This document shows, in pieces, positions 34,509 to 43,001 of a stretch of DNA of 64,000 nt; the first letter of the stretch is position 1; each line of letters starts with the position of its first letter. This DNA is from Micromonospora matsumotoense (GTDB lineage: Bacteria; Actinomycetota; Actinomycetes; Mycobacteriales; Micromonosporaceae), in assembly GCF_900091525.1 (NCBI RefSeq), contig NZ_FMCU01000007.1, forward strand, positions 248,001-312,000, given 5' to 3'. The notes beneath the pieces are model-generated. The model was not told where the DNA came from. It ran no database searches and was given only the letters and a program-made list of their open reading frames with translations. The translations under genes and the position numbers were made by a program.

Positions 34509-34970
34509 TTAATCCGCCTGCCCAAACCACGCATCGTGGACAGCGCGCAAGCCGTCATCCGAGGAGTCGGTCAACCGGAAGAACTTCCACGCATACCCGT
34601 ACGGGTCCTCAAACTCGACGTACCTTTCCCCCCACGGTGCGTCCAGCGGACCGGCACTGATGACGCAGCCAGCAGCCCGGCACCGTAGGGCCGCCTCGTC
34701 GATGTCTTCCACTTCGAGCCCGATGACAACGCCAAGCCCACGCGGACCGGCCTTCGTCCGACGTTCCCGCACGCTGTCCGGGAACGGGATGCCTACCAAC
34801 GCGTCGACCAGCAACTGCACCGGACCCCTGCGGAGGATTGCCATCACGACACCACCATCCGCGCCAGGCACCGTGCCCACCGGGACAAAACCGAAGCTCC
34901 GATACAACGTCGTGGCCGCAGTCACGTCACCGACACGCAACCCCACCCGAACCGACGGCTCACCGCTCAT
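34509..34970 (-). CDS. VOC/glyoxalase-fold protein
   Basis: 153 residues with two beta-alpha-beta-beta-beta modules: RVGLRVGDVTAATTLYRSFG and GLEVEDIDEAALRCRAAG, ending RYVEFEDPYGYAWKFFRL. This is typical of glyoxalase/bleomycin-resistance/dioxygenase proteins. Codon choice is less GC-biased than in its neighbours, suggesting later acquisition. It seems unrelated to glycan synthesis. ATG 34970 chosen because homologous sequence starts there. Confidence 0.83.
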   Translation of the reverse strand: MSGEPSVRVGLRVGDVTAATTLYRSFGFVPVGTVPGADGGVVMAILRRGPVQLLVDALVGIPFPDSVRERRTKAGPRGLGVVIGLEVEDIDEAALRCRAAGCVISAGPLDAPWGERYVEFEDPYGYAWKFFRLTDSSDDGLRAVHDAWFGQAD

Positions 34971-35058
34971 ACCGCGACGGTAGCTAATCACCACACCGCA
35001 TGAGCGCCTCACTCAACCTGTCCTCAACCTCTGTAGCGACGTGCCGGCAGCGCCCGGA

Positions 35059-36891
35059 TCAGCGGCGACGCCAGGCGGCCCAGTGCTGCTCCGGGTTGCC
35101 GCCCAACCGGACGAACCCGTGCCGGTCGCCGTCCCAGTCGTCCGGCGCACCGGGTGCCCACCGGACGAGGACCACGTCGGCGTCGGCCGGCGGGTTGTCC
35201 ACGAACCACCGCACGTCGGCCCAGGTGACCTGGTGGCTGAGGTTGAACCGGAGCACCCACTGCACGCCGAGCGACGCCCAGACCCGGTCGCCGGGGCGTA
35301 CCCCGAGGTCGGCGACCCGGGGGGTCGGCGCGGTCGCCGCGACCATCGGCCGGACCAACCGGTCGGTGATCACCTGCATGGTGCCGAGGTTCACCACCAC
35401 CAGCGCGGCGAGCACCGGCACCCGCAGCCGGGGCGACCGCACGGCGGCGACCAGCAACAGGCAGCCCGCCACCGCGACGGCCGCCCCGGTGAACGGTCGG
35501 AACTCCCGCCAGCCCCCGGTCAGCGCCATCAGGTCCGGTGCGCCGAAGCCGCCGTAGCGCAGTTCGTGTCCCCGGCCGGCCACCCAGGCGAGCCGGGCGG
35601 CGATCAGGGTGGCGCCGGCCAGCAGCACCCCTGCCGCGACCGCCGCCCGCCGCCACCGCACCCGTGGTGTCGCGGTCACCAGCATCGCCACCCCGACCAG
35701 CAGCCAGAACGGGGCGAGCATCTGCACGTACCGGCCGTAGATGGCGTCCAGTGGTTTGCTGGTGATGCCGGCCAGGATCACCGACGCGCCGGCAGCCACC
35801 CCGACGCTGGTCACCACCGCCACGCCGACCGTCCACCGGGTCGCCGCCTCATCGGCCGCCGACCCTCCTCCTGCGGCGGAGGTGTCGACCGGGGTCGCGG
35901 GGGTCGCGGAGGACAGGACAGCGGCGGAGGCCGGGGCAGAGGCGGAGGCCGGGGTGGGGGTGGGGCGGAGCAGGAGGCGGACGGCCCCGGCCCAGGCGAT
36001 ACCGGCCAGGCCGAAGGTGATGACCACCAGGTACCAGAGCTGGGTGGCGACCGCCGCGCCGACGCGCAGCAGCCCCGCGCCGGAGGCGACGGCCCGGACG
36101 GTGCCGCCGCCGGGCGGGTCACCCAGCAGGTAGACCCGGTCGCCGAGCAGCCGGATGACCGCCTCGTTGGCCAGCGCCAGCGCCAGCACCGGCAGCACCG
36201 CCGCGAGCACCTGCGCCGGGGTGGTCCGCCGCCGCAGGAACAGCAGCAGCACCAGCCCGACGTGCACCCCCACGATCACCAGGCCCCGGGAGTGCAGCAG
36301 GTGGAACACCCCGACCAGGGCACCGACCCCGGCGGCGGCCAGCGGGCCGGGTCGGCGTACCCAGTGGTGCACGGCGAGCAGCCAGGCCAGCACCAGCGGT
36401 GCCAGCACGGCGTCGATCATCGCCACGTTGGCGTAGAAGACGGTCGCCGGGAGGGTGGCCGCGACGGCGGCGGCGGCCAGGGCGACCGCGCGGCGTACCG
36501 GCACCAGCCGACGCACCAGCAGGTACGCCAGCGGCAGCACCGTCGCGTTCAGCACCGCATTGATCAACTGCACCAGCCGGTAGCTGTCGGTGAAGTCCCG
36601 CTCGCCGAGGAACGCCGGGGAGATCAGCAGCGGGTAGCCGACCCGGCGCAACGGGCCGTTCTCGCTGCTGAACCCGCCCGGCCCACCGGCCAGCGCGCGG
36701 GCGGTGTGCAGGTAGCTGTCCTCGTCGGTGTGGGCGATGGGCAGCGGCACGTGCCGGGACAACCACATCCGCCAGCCGACACCCACCAGCCAGCCGACCA
36801 CCAGCAGCACCGGCACCAGTCGTCGGCGTCGCCCGGTCGGCTGCCCGGACGGGTCGACGATCGGGTGTCTCACCTCGGTGCCGGCCACCAT
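35059..36891 (-). CDS. GT39/GT-C-like polytopic glycosyltransferase
   Basis: 610 residues with about 12 membrane helices. The first outer loop has the acidic motif IAHTDEDSYLHTARALAGG and GYPLLISPAFLG, as in ArnT/PMT-type enzymes that use polyprenyl-phosphate sugars. A Ser/Ala/Thr-rich insertion lies mid-protein (TPTPASASAPASAAVLSS). A C-terminal soluble domain follows. ATG 36891 has GGAGG 6 bases upstream. It sits inside the Pse island, between pseH and pseB, so it may transfer an island-specific sugar outside the membrane. Confidence 0.78.
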   Translation of the reverse strand: MVAGTEVRHPIVDPSGQPTGRRRRLVPVLLVVGWLVGVGWRMWLSRHVPLPIAHTDEDSYLHTARALAGGPGGFSSENGPLRRVGYPLLISPAFLGERDFTDSYRLVQLINAVLNATVLPLAYLLVRRLVPVRRAVALAAAAVAATLPATVFYANVAMIDAVLAPLVLAWLLAVHHWVRRPGPLAAAGVGALVGVFHLLHSRGLVIVGVHVGLVLLLFLRRRTTPAQVLAAVLPVLALALANEAVIRLLGDRVYLLGDPPGGGTVRAVASGAGLLRVGAAVATQLWYLVVITFGLAGIAWAGAVRLLLRPTPTPASASAPASAAVLSSATPATPVDTSAAGGGSAADEAATRWTVGVAVVTSVGVAAGASVILAGITSKPLDAIYGRYVQMLAPFWLLVGVAMLVTATPRVRWRRAAVAAGVLLAGATLIAARLAWVAGRGHELRYGGFGAPDLMALTGGWREFRPFTGAAVAVAGCLLLVAAVRSPRLRVPVLAALVVVNLGTMQVITDRLVRPMVAATAPTPRVADLGVRPGDRVWASLGVQWVLRFNLSHQVTWADVRWFVDNPPADADVVLVRWAPGAPDDWDGDRHGFVRLGGNPEQHWAAWRRR

Positions 36892-37235
36892 GTGTCGCCT
36901 CCTGCTTCGTGGGGTGCGCCGGTCGCCGTCGGCCCGACCGGGCCTCGCGGGGGGTGCGCCCGTCGCCGTCGGCGCGACCGGGCCGTCGCCGGACACGAAC
37001 CGGTCCGACGGGTGCTCACCGGCCGCGCCGGGCCACTGTAGTCAGCGACGTAGCCGCTGGTCAGCCGGCAGCAGCCGGGTCGGCAAGTGTTCGCCTGCCG
37101 GGGGTCCGGCATTCACGGGAGCAGCGCGGTCGGTTCACCCGGGGGCGTCGGGGTGTTAACCCGGCCTGGTTAGCGTCCGTCCGGTCGCCTGGCCCGAGCC
37201 GGTGGCGCACCAACCACGAGCTGGGGAGCACCAAA
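36892..37235. other. 344-bp divergent region between GT-C gene and pseB
   Basis: Must contain promoters in both directions, but no clear -35/-10 pair was identified. It holds a 34-base direct repeat (36911-36944 and 36951-36984, two mismatches). Confidence 0.5.
36911..36984. repeat. 34-base direct repeat, two copies, 40-base period
   Basis: Copies begin GGGGTGCGCC and end GCGACCGGGCC or CCGACCGGGCC. Upstream of the GT-C gene start. Confidence 0.8.
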
Positions 37236-38219
37236 TTGAGTGAGTTGAATGGGTCCTCCATTCTGGTCACCGGCGGGACGGGGTCCTTCGGGAAGACGTT
37301 CCTCCGGCACGTCCTCGACGTGGCCGACCCGGCCCGGGTGGTGGTGTTCTCCCGCGACGAACTCAAGCAGTACGAGCTGCGCCAGCAGCTCGGCGACGAC
37401 CCGAGGCTGCGCTGGTTCATCGGTGACGTCCGGGACCGGCACCGGCTCACCCGGGCCATGCACGGGGTGGACCACGTGGTGCACGCCGCCGCCCTCAAGC
37501 AGGTGGACACCGCCGAGTACAACCCGTCGGAGTTCATCGCCACCAACATCACCGGCTCGCAGCACGTCGTCGACGCGGCCATCGAGGCCGGGGTGAAGAA
37601 GGTCATCGCGCTCTCCACCGACAAGGCGTCCAGCCCGATCAACCTGTACGGCGCGACCAAGCTCGTCGGCGACAAGCTCTTCGTCTCGGCGAACCACTAC
37701 GCCGCCCAGCACCCCACCCGGTTCGCCGTGGTCCGCTACGGCAACGTGGTGGGCAGCCGGGGATCGGTGGTGCCGCTGTTCCGGCGGCTCGCCGACGAGG
37801 GCAAGAGCCTGCCGATCACCGACAAGCGGATGACCCGGTTCTGGATCACCCTGGACCAGGCGGTGCAGTTCGTCCTGGACAGCTTCGACCAGATGCAGGG
37901 CGGCGAGCTGTTCGTGCCGCGCATCCCCAGCATGCGCATCCTCGACCTGGTCGAGGCGGTCGCCCCGGCGGCCACCACCCACGAGATCGGCATCCGGCCG
38001 GGCGAGAAGCTGCACGAGGAGATGATCGCCCCGGACGACAGCCGCCGGACGCTGCGCGCGAAGGACCGCTTCATCGTCCAGCCGACGATCGCCACCTGGG
38101 GTTACCGGCCGCCGGTCGACTGCGAGCCGGTGCCGGACGGCTTCGCCTACCAGTCCGACGGCAACGACGAGTGGTTGAGCGTCCGACAGCTGCGCGACAT
38201 GCTGGGCATCACGGCGTGA
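37236..38219 (+). CDS. pseB: PseB, UDP-GlcNAc 4,6-dehydratase (5-epimerizing type)
   Basis: 327 residues. Rossmann SSILVTGGTGSFGKTFLRHV, FSRDELKQYELRQQL, catalytic region ALSTDKASSPINLYGATKLV (Asp-Lys and YxxxK), and RYGNVVGSRGSVVPLF. This is the FlaA1/PseB pattern for the inverting dehydratase that starts pseudaminic acid synthesis. TTG 37236 has GGGGAG 7 bases upstream and no better start exists. It opens the six-gene plus-strand operon running to 44101, with overlapping stops and starts. Confidence 0.93.
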   Translation: MSELNGSSILVTGGTGSFGKTFLRHVLDVADPARVVVFSRDELKQYELRQQLGDDPRLRWFIGDVRDRHRLTRAMHGVDHVVHAAALKQVDTAEYNPSEFIATNITGSQHVVDAAIEAGVKKVIALSTDKASSPINLYGATKLVGDKLFVSANHYAAQHPTRFAVVRYGNVVGSRGSVVPLFRRLADEGKSLPITDKRMTRFWITLDQAVQFVLDSFDQMQGGELFVPRIPSMRILDLVEAVAPAATTHEIGIRPGEKLHEEMIAPDDSRRTLRAKDRFIVQPTIATWGYRPPVDCEPVPDGFAYQSDGNDEWLSVRQLRDMLGITA

Positions 38220-39373
38220 CGGCGATGCTCCCGTACGGCCGGCAGTCGGTGACCGACGACGACGTCGCCGCCGTGGTCGCCACCCTGCGCAGCGACTGGC
38301 TCACCACCGGCCCGCAGGTCGACGCGTTCGAGGCGGACCTGGCGGGCTGGACCGGCGGGGCCGGCTGCACGGCGGTCGCCAACGGCACGGCGGCGCTGCA
38401 CGTGGCGTACGCGGCGGCCGGGGTGGGACCCGGCGACGAGGTGGTGGTGCCGCCGATGACGTTCGTGGCGACCGCCAGCAGCGCGGTCGCCCTCGGCGCG
38501 CGAATCGTCTTCGCCGACGTCGAGGAGGAGACGTTCACCCTGGACCCGGCGGCGGCAGCCGCCGCGACCACCGCCCGGACGAAGGTCGTCGCGGCCGTCG
38601 ACTACGCCGGCCACCCGGCCGACTACGACGCCCTGCGCACCGCCCTGGCCGGCACCGACGCGCTGCTGCTGGCCGACGCGGCGCACTCCATCGGGGCCAC
38701 CTACCGGGGTCGGCCGGTCGGGTCGCTGGCCGACCTGACCACCTTCTCGTTCTTTCCCACCAAGAACCTCACCACCGCCGAGGGCGGCGCGGTCGCCAGC
38801 CTCGACCCGGAGCTGCTGACGCGGGCCCGCCGGTTCCGCAACATCGGGCTGGTCCGGGAGCGCGCCGAACTGCGCGCGCCGGACGAGGGCGGCTGGCACC
38901 AGGAGGTGCACGAATTCGGGTTGAACTACCGGCTGCCGGACGTGCTCTGCGCGCTGGGCCGCAGCCAACTGCGCCGGCTCGGTGACTTCCTCGCCGCCCG
39001 CGCCCGGCTGGTGGCCCGCTACGACGAGGCGCTGGCCGACCTGCCCGGGGTGCTGACCCCGGCCCGCCGGTCGTGGGCCGCCCCCGCCTGGCACCTCTAC
39101 CCGGTCCGGGTCCTCGACGGCCGCCGCCGCGAGGTGTACGACCGGATGCGCGCCGCCGGCATCGGCGTACAGGTCAACTACCTGCCGGTGCACTGGCACC
39201 CGGCCTTCGTCGACCTCGGTTACCGGCGCGGGTCCTGCCCGGTGGCCGAGTCGTTCTACGGTCAGCAACTCTCGCTGCCGTTGTATCCGGGCCTCACCGA
39301 CACCGACCAGGACCGGGTGATCGACGCGCTCGGCGCGGCGCTGCGCGGCGTCACCGCGCCCACCGCCGCCTGA
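38216..39373 (+). CDS. pseC: PseC, UDP-4-keto-sugar aminotransferase
   Basis: 385 residues, DegT/DnrJ/EryC1 family PLP aminotransferase. LPYGRQSVTDDDVAAVVATL, GTAALHVAYAAAG, ADAAHSIGATYRG and the PLP lysine in FSFFPTKNLTTAEGGAV. The C-terminus has VNYLPVHWHPAFVDLGY. PseC aminates carbon 4 of the PseB product. GTG 38216 overlaps the pseB stop by 4 bases (GTGA). Confidence 0.93.
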   Translation: MTAMLPYGRQSVTDDDVAAVVATLRSDWLTTGPQVDAFEADLAGWTGGAGCTAVANGTAALHVAYAAAGVGPGDEVVVPPMTFVATASSAVALGARIVFADVEEETFTLDPAAAAAATTARTKVVAAVDYAGHPADYDALRTALAGTDALLLADAAHSIGATYRGRPVGSLADLTTFSFFPTKNLTTAEGGAVASLDPELLTRARRFRNIGLVRERAELRAPDEGGWHQEVHEFGLNYRLPDVLCALGRSQLRRLGDFLAARARLVARYDEALADLPGVLTPARRSWAAPAWHLYPVRVLDGRRREVYDRMRAAGIGVQVNYLPVHWHPAFVDLGYRRGSCPVAESFYGQQLSLPLYPGLTDTDQDRVIDALGAALRGVTAPTAA

Positions 39374-39385
39374 CCGGGGGAACCG

Positions 39386-40222
39386 ATGCACCACGCGAAC
39401 CACTTCTACGGGCACGCCCACGTGCTGGCCCGCTACTGCGGGCTGGACGACGGCCACCCGCCCCGGATCAACGGGTACGTCCAGCACGGCTGGAACATCG
39501 GCGACGGGCTCGCCCCCGGTCACCCGTACGCCGAGCGCACCCCCAGCCTGCTCTGGTCGGAGCAGACCCGACGGCGGGCCTGGTCGGTGGGGCGGCGCAA
39601 CGTGGTGGTCACCGGCGCGCCCTTCGCGTACCTGCTCGACCTGCGTCGCGACGACCCGCCGCCGGCAGCCCGGGAGGGCACCATCTGGTACCCCTTCCAC
39701 GGCTGGGAGGGTCAGCACGTCAAGGGCGACCACAAGGAGCTGATCGCCCGGATCCGGGACACCGAACCCGGCCCGGTCACCGTCTGCCTCTACTGGCACG
39801 AGTACGGCATGCGCCGGGTCCGGCGGCTCTACGAGAACGCCGGCTTCCGGGTGATCTGCCACGGTTACCGGGGGCACTGGTGGCGCGACACCGACCCGCT
39901 CTTCCTGGACAAGCAGCTCACCGAGCTGCGCCGACACGCCCGGGTGGCGTCCAACCGGCTGACCAGCGCCATTTTCTACGGCATCGCCGCCGGTTGCGAG
40001 CCCGCCGTCTACGGCGACCCGATGATCCTGGCCAAGGAGGACCCCACCTTCGGCGGCACCGCCCGGATCCGCCGGCAGTGGCCGCAGCTGCACGGCGAGT
40101 CGGTGGACCTGCCGACCGCCGTCGGGATCGCCCGCGCCGAACTGGGCACCGACCACCGCTGCACCCCGGCCGAGCTGCGTGAGCTGCTCGGCTGGGCGCA
40201 TCCCGCAGGAGGCACGAGTTGA
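39386..40222 (+). CDS. Unrecognised protein of the pse operon, possible GT-B-like transferase
   Basis: 278 residues, rich in His, Tyr and Trp. Visible features are an N-terminal HHANHFYGHAHVLARYCG, INGYVQHGWNIGDG, RNVVVTGAPFAYLLDL, TVCLYWHEYG, HGYRGHW and VASNRLTSAIFYGIAAGCEP. The last stretch resembles the donor-site helix of GT-B glycosyltransferases and CDP-glycerol transferases, where a polar loop precedes a helix and a GxP turn. No family could be named. Its place between pseC and pseF makes it a candidate nonulosonic-acid transferase. ATG 39386 follows GGGGGAACC. Confidence 0.6.
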   Translation: MHHANHFYGHAHVLARYCGLDDGHPPRINGYVQHGWNIGDGLAPGHPYAERTPSLLWSEQTRRRAWSVGRRNVVVTGAPFAYLLDLRRDDPPPAAREGTIWYPFHGWEGQHVKGDHKELIARIRDTEPGPVTVCLYWHEYGMRRVRRLYENAGFRVICHGYRGHWWRDTDPLFLDKQLTELRRHARVASNRLTSAIFYGIAAGCEPAVYGDPMILAKEDPTFGGTARIRRQWPQLHGESVDLPTAVGIARAELGTDHRCTPAELRELLGWAHPAGGTS

Positions 40223-42024
40223 CCACTGGAACCACCGCCCCCGTCGCCCTGCCCGGTGGGGAGATGCTGGCCTGGTCCGACCTGCCGGAGCAGCGGCTGG
40301 CCGACGGCGGGCCGCTGGGTGCGCTGGCCGCCCGGGTCGTACCGGCCGGGGCGCGGGTGCTGCTGGCCGGGCCGCACGATCCGGCGTTGCTGGACCGGCT
40401 CGCCCACGCCGAGGTGACCTGCCTGCTGCGCAGCCACCCCGACGCGGTGGCGTTGACCGACCGGGCCGCCCGGGTGATCGTCGGCGGGCCGGCCGGACTC
40501 GACCCGGCCGACACCTTCGACGTGGTGCTGGCCGGGGCGGGACTGGACGCCGTCGAGTCGGTGGAGGGCGACCGGCTGGGCTGGACGGGGGTGCTGGCCC
40601 GGCTGGCCGCCGCGCTGCGCCCCGGCGGCACGCTGCTGCTGCGGCTGGACAATCCGCTGGGGGTGTCCCGGCTGGTCGCCACCTCCCCCTGGTACGCCGA
40701 CCGGGCCGACGCGGCGTGGAGCGTCGGCGGGGTGCTGGACGCCGGCCGCCCGGCCAACCGGGAGCAACTGCGTGCCCGGCTCGCCGAGGTGGGGCTGACC
40801 GCCGACGCCGGCTACGCCGCGTACCCCGATCCGGGTGCCGCGACGGCGCTGGTCGGCACCGACGCGCTGGACCGGTCCCCCACCTCGGGGTTGCTCGACG
40901 CGGTGCTGCACGGGGCCTGTGCCGGCGGTTTCGTCGGTGGCGCGGTGCTCCAGGACCCGGCCCGGCTGGCGGTCGACGCGCTGCACGCCGGGCTCGGCGC
41001 GACGCTCGCCCCCGGCTGGCTGACGCTGGCCCGACGCCCCGGACCCGACGCGCCCGTCGACCCGCCACTGCCGGTGGTGCTGGTGCAGACCGGACCGCCC
41101 GGGGTCGGGGTGGTCGAGGTGACCGACGGGCCGGCCGGCTGGCACTGGGCGGTCACCGGCGGCGGGGCCACCCGGGTCCGGCCGGCACCCTTCGCCAGCC
41201 GGGAGGCGGCCCACCGGGACCCGGCCGCGCTCACCGGGCCGGTGCCGCCGGGGCGGCTGCTGCGTACCCTGCTGCTCGACGCCTGCCTGCGCCGGGACCT
41301 GGACGCCCTGCGCCGGCTGCTGGGCGGCTACGCGGGTTGGCTCGCCGGGCAGGCCGGCCCGGACGGGCGGCTGACCGACGCCAGCGCGCTGGCCGACGCG
41401 GACAACGTGGTCGTCGACGGGGACTCCTTCGCGGTGCTCGACCCGAGCTGGCGGGCCACCGGGTCGCTGCCCCTCGAGGTGGTGCTGGCCCGGGGGCTGT
41501 GGCGGTGCGCGGTCACCCTGCTCACCGGCGGATACGCCCATCCGTGGCCGTCCACCCTGGACGTCGCCGGGTTGACCGTGGTCCTCGGCGGGGTCGCCGG
41601 GCACGACCTGGACCGGGCCACCGTCGACACGGCCGTGGAGACCGAGGCGGCGGTCGCCGCCGCCCTGCGCGGCCTGGACGCCGACGGACGGGGGGCGCTC
41701 GCCACCGAACTCCGCGCGGTCACCCCCACCGACCCGCCCGCCGGGCCGCGCGGCTACCAGCAGATGCGCGAGGCCTGGCTACGCCAGCGGGAGGAGCTGA
41801 CCCGGCTCGCCGCCCTGCTGAAGTGGACCGAGGAGCTGCTCACCTCCCGGGAACGGGCGCTGCGCCGGGCCGACGCCACGATCAACCTGCTCAGCGGCTC
41901 GCTCAGTTACCGGGTGGGCCGGCTCGCCATCACGCCCGCCCGGCTGGCCAAGCGGGGCGCCCGGGCGGCCAAGCGACGGGCCCGCGAGGCGCTCGGCCCG
42001 AAGCCGCCGGAGGAACAGCAGTGA
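40219..42024 (+). CDS. Class I methyltransferase-like protein with a C-terminal helical region
   Basis: 601 residues. Residues about 45-165 resemble a SAM-binding fold (ARVLLAGPHDPALLDRLAHA; ALRPGGTLLLRLDNPLGVS). A long middle part has no recognised motif (VVDGDSFAVLDPSWRATGSL). Residues 520-600 form a charged helix ending LSGSLSYRVGRLAITPARLA, a tail often seen in wall-polymer glycosyl- and methyltransferases. The glycine-rich motif I is weak, so catalysis is uncertain. TTG 40219 overlaps the previous stop (TTGA) and has GGAGG 6 bases upstream. Confidence 0.6.
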   Translation: MTTGTTAPVALPGGEMLAWSDLPEQRLADGGPLGALAARVVPAGARVLLAGPHDPALLDRLAHAEVTCLLRSHPDAVALTDRAARVIVGGPAGLDPADTFDVVLAGAGLDAVESVEGDRLGWTGVLARLAAALRPGGTLLLRLDNPLGVSRLVATSPWYADRADAAWSVGGVLDAGRPANREQLRARLAEVGLTADAGYAAYPDPGAATALVGTDALDRSPTSGLLDAVLHGACAGGFVGGAVLQDPARLAVDALHAGLGATLAPGWLTLARRPGPDAPVDPPLPVVLVQTGPPGVGVVEVTDGPAGWHWAVTGGGATRVRPAPFASREAAHRDPAALTGPVPPGRLLRTLLLDACLRRDLDALRRLLGGYAGWLAGQAGPDGRLTDASALADADNVVVDGDSFAVLDPSWRATGSLPLEVVLARGLWRCAVTLLTGGYAHPWPSTLDVAGLTVVLGGVAGHDLDRATVDTAVETEAAVAAALRGLDADGRGALATELRAVTPTDPPAGPRGYQQMREAWLRQREELTRLAALLKWTEELLTSRERALRRADATINLLSGSLSYRVGRLAITPARLAKRGARAAKRRAREALGPKPPEEQQ

Positions 42025-43001
42025 CCAGCCCGGACACCCCGCCGACGGGCCGACCCGGCAGCGTGGCCGCTCCGGCGACAGGCCGACCCGGGAGCGCCGA
42101 CACCCCGCCGACGGGCCGCCCCGGCAGCGTGGCCGCTCCGGCGACGGGCCGACCCGGGAGCGCCGACACGCCGGCGACGGGCCGCCCCGGCAGTGCCGGC
42201 ACCCCCACGACAGGCCGACCCGGGGAGGCCGACGCCCCCGGGCGGGGTGCGGTCGTACCACCCGGCTCCGATCTCAGGATCGTCGGGATCGTGCAGGCCC
42301 GGATGGGCTCGTCCCGGCTGCCCGGCAAGGTGCTGCGTCCGCTGGCCGGGCGCAGCGTCCTCGGCCGGGTGGTCCGGGCCGCCCGGGACAGCGGGGTCCT
42401 CGCCGATCTGATGGTCGCCACCAGCGTCGACCCGGTCGACGACGCGGTGGTCACCGAGTGCGCGCGGCTCGACGTGCCCGTGCACCGGGGGCCGGTGGAC
42501 GACGTGCTGAGCCGGTTCGTCGGCGCGCTCGACGCCCATCCCGGCGACGCCGTCATGCGGTTCACCGCGGACTGCCCGCTGCTCGACCCGGAGATCGTCA
42601 GCCTGGTGGCGGCGGTATACCGGGCGGTCCCCGGGCTCGACTACGCCAGCACCTCGATCGCCCGTACCCTGCCCCGGGGGCTGGACGTGGAGATCATCCG
42701 GGCGGACGCGCTGCGTACCCTGGACCGGCTCGCCACCGGCCACCACCGGGTGCACGTCACCTCGTACGCGTACACCCGGCCGGAGCTGTTCCGGGTGCTC
42801 GGGGTGACCCTCACCCCGGACCGGTCCGGGCTGCGGCTCACCCTCGACACCGACCAGGACTGGGCGCTGGTCAGCGCGGTCGTCGACCACTTCGGCGACG
42901 TCAGCGTGCCGCTGGCGAAACTCGCCGACTGGCTGGACGGGCGGCCGGACCTGCGTACCCTCAACTCCTCGGTACGCCAGAAGCGGCTGGAGGAATCCTG
43001 A
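42021..43001 (+). CDS. pseF: PseF-type CMP-nonulosonate synthase (SpsF-like cytidylyltransferase)
   Basis: 326 residues. The first 75 are an in-frame tandem repeat tail (TGRPGSVAAPA/TGRPGSADTPP units). The catalytic domain then begins IVGIVQARMGSSRLPGKVLR, with FTADCPLLDPEIVSLV and LRLTLDTDQDW, the COG1861/SpsF pattern. In pse operons this gene activates the nonulosonic acid with CTP. GTG 42021 overlaps the upstream stop (GTGA) and has GGAGGAA 5 bases upstream, so the repeat tail is very likely translated. An alternative is a different NDP-sugar pyrophosphorylase. Confidence 0.83.
   Translation: MTSPDTPPTGRPGSVAAPATGRPGSADTPPTGRPGSVAAPATGRPGSADTPATGRPGSAGTPTTGRPGEADAPGRGAVVPPGSDLRIVGIVQARMGSSRLPGKVLRPLAGRSVLGRVVRAARDSGVLADLMVATSVDPVDDAVVTECARLDVPVHRGPVDDVLSRFVGALDAHPGDAVMRFTADCPLLDPEIVSLVAAVYRAVPGLDYASTSIARTLPRGLDVEIIRADALRTLDRLATGHHRVHVTSYAYTRPELFRVLGVTLTPDRSGLRLTLDTDQDWALVSAVVDHFGDVSVPLAKLADWLDGRPDLRTLNSSVRQKRLEES
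42045..42242 (+). repeat. 33-base tandem repeat, 6 copies, in the 5' end of pseF
   Basis: Six 11-codon units, TGRPGS plus VAAPA, ADTPP, ADTPA or AGTPT, with the last TGRPGEADAPG. The first four alternate, giving a 66-base higher-order unit. Copy number can change without breaking the frame. Confidence 0.93.

Noticed and set aside
40179..42020. Upstream extension of pseF through the methyltransferase region
   Set aside because: The frame is open by chance; sequence before 42021 is Arg/Gly/Pro noise, and GTG 42021 has a good ribosome site.
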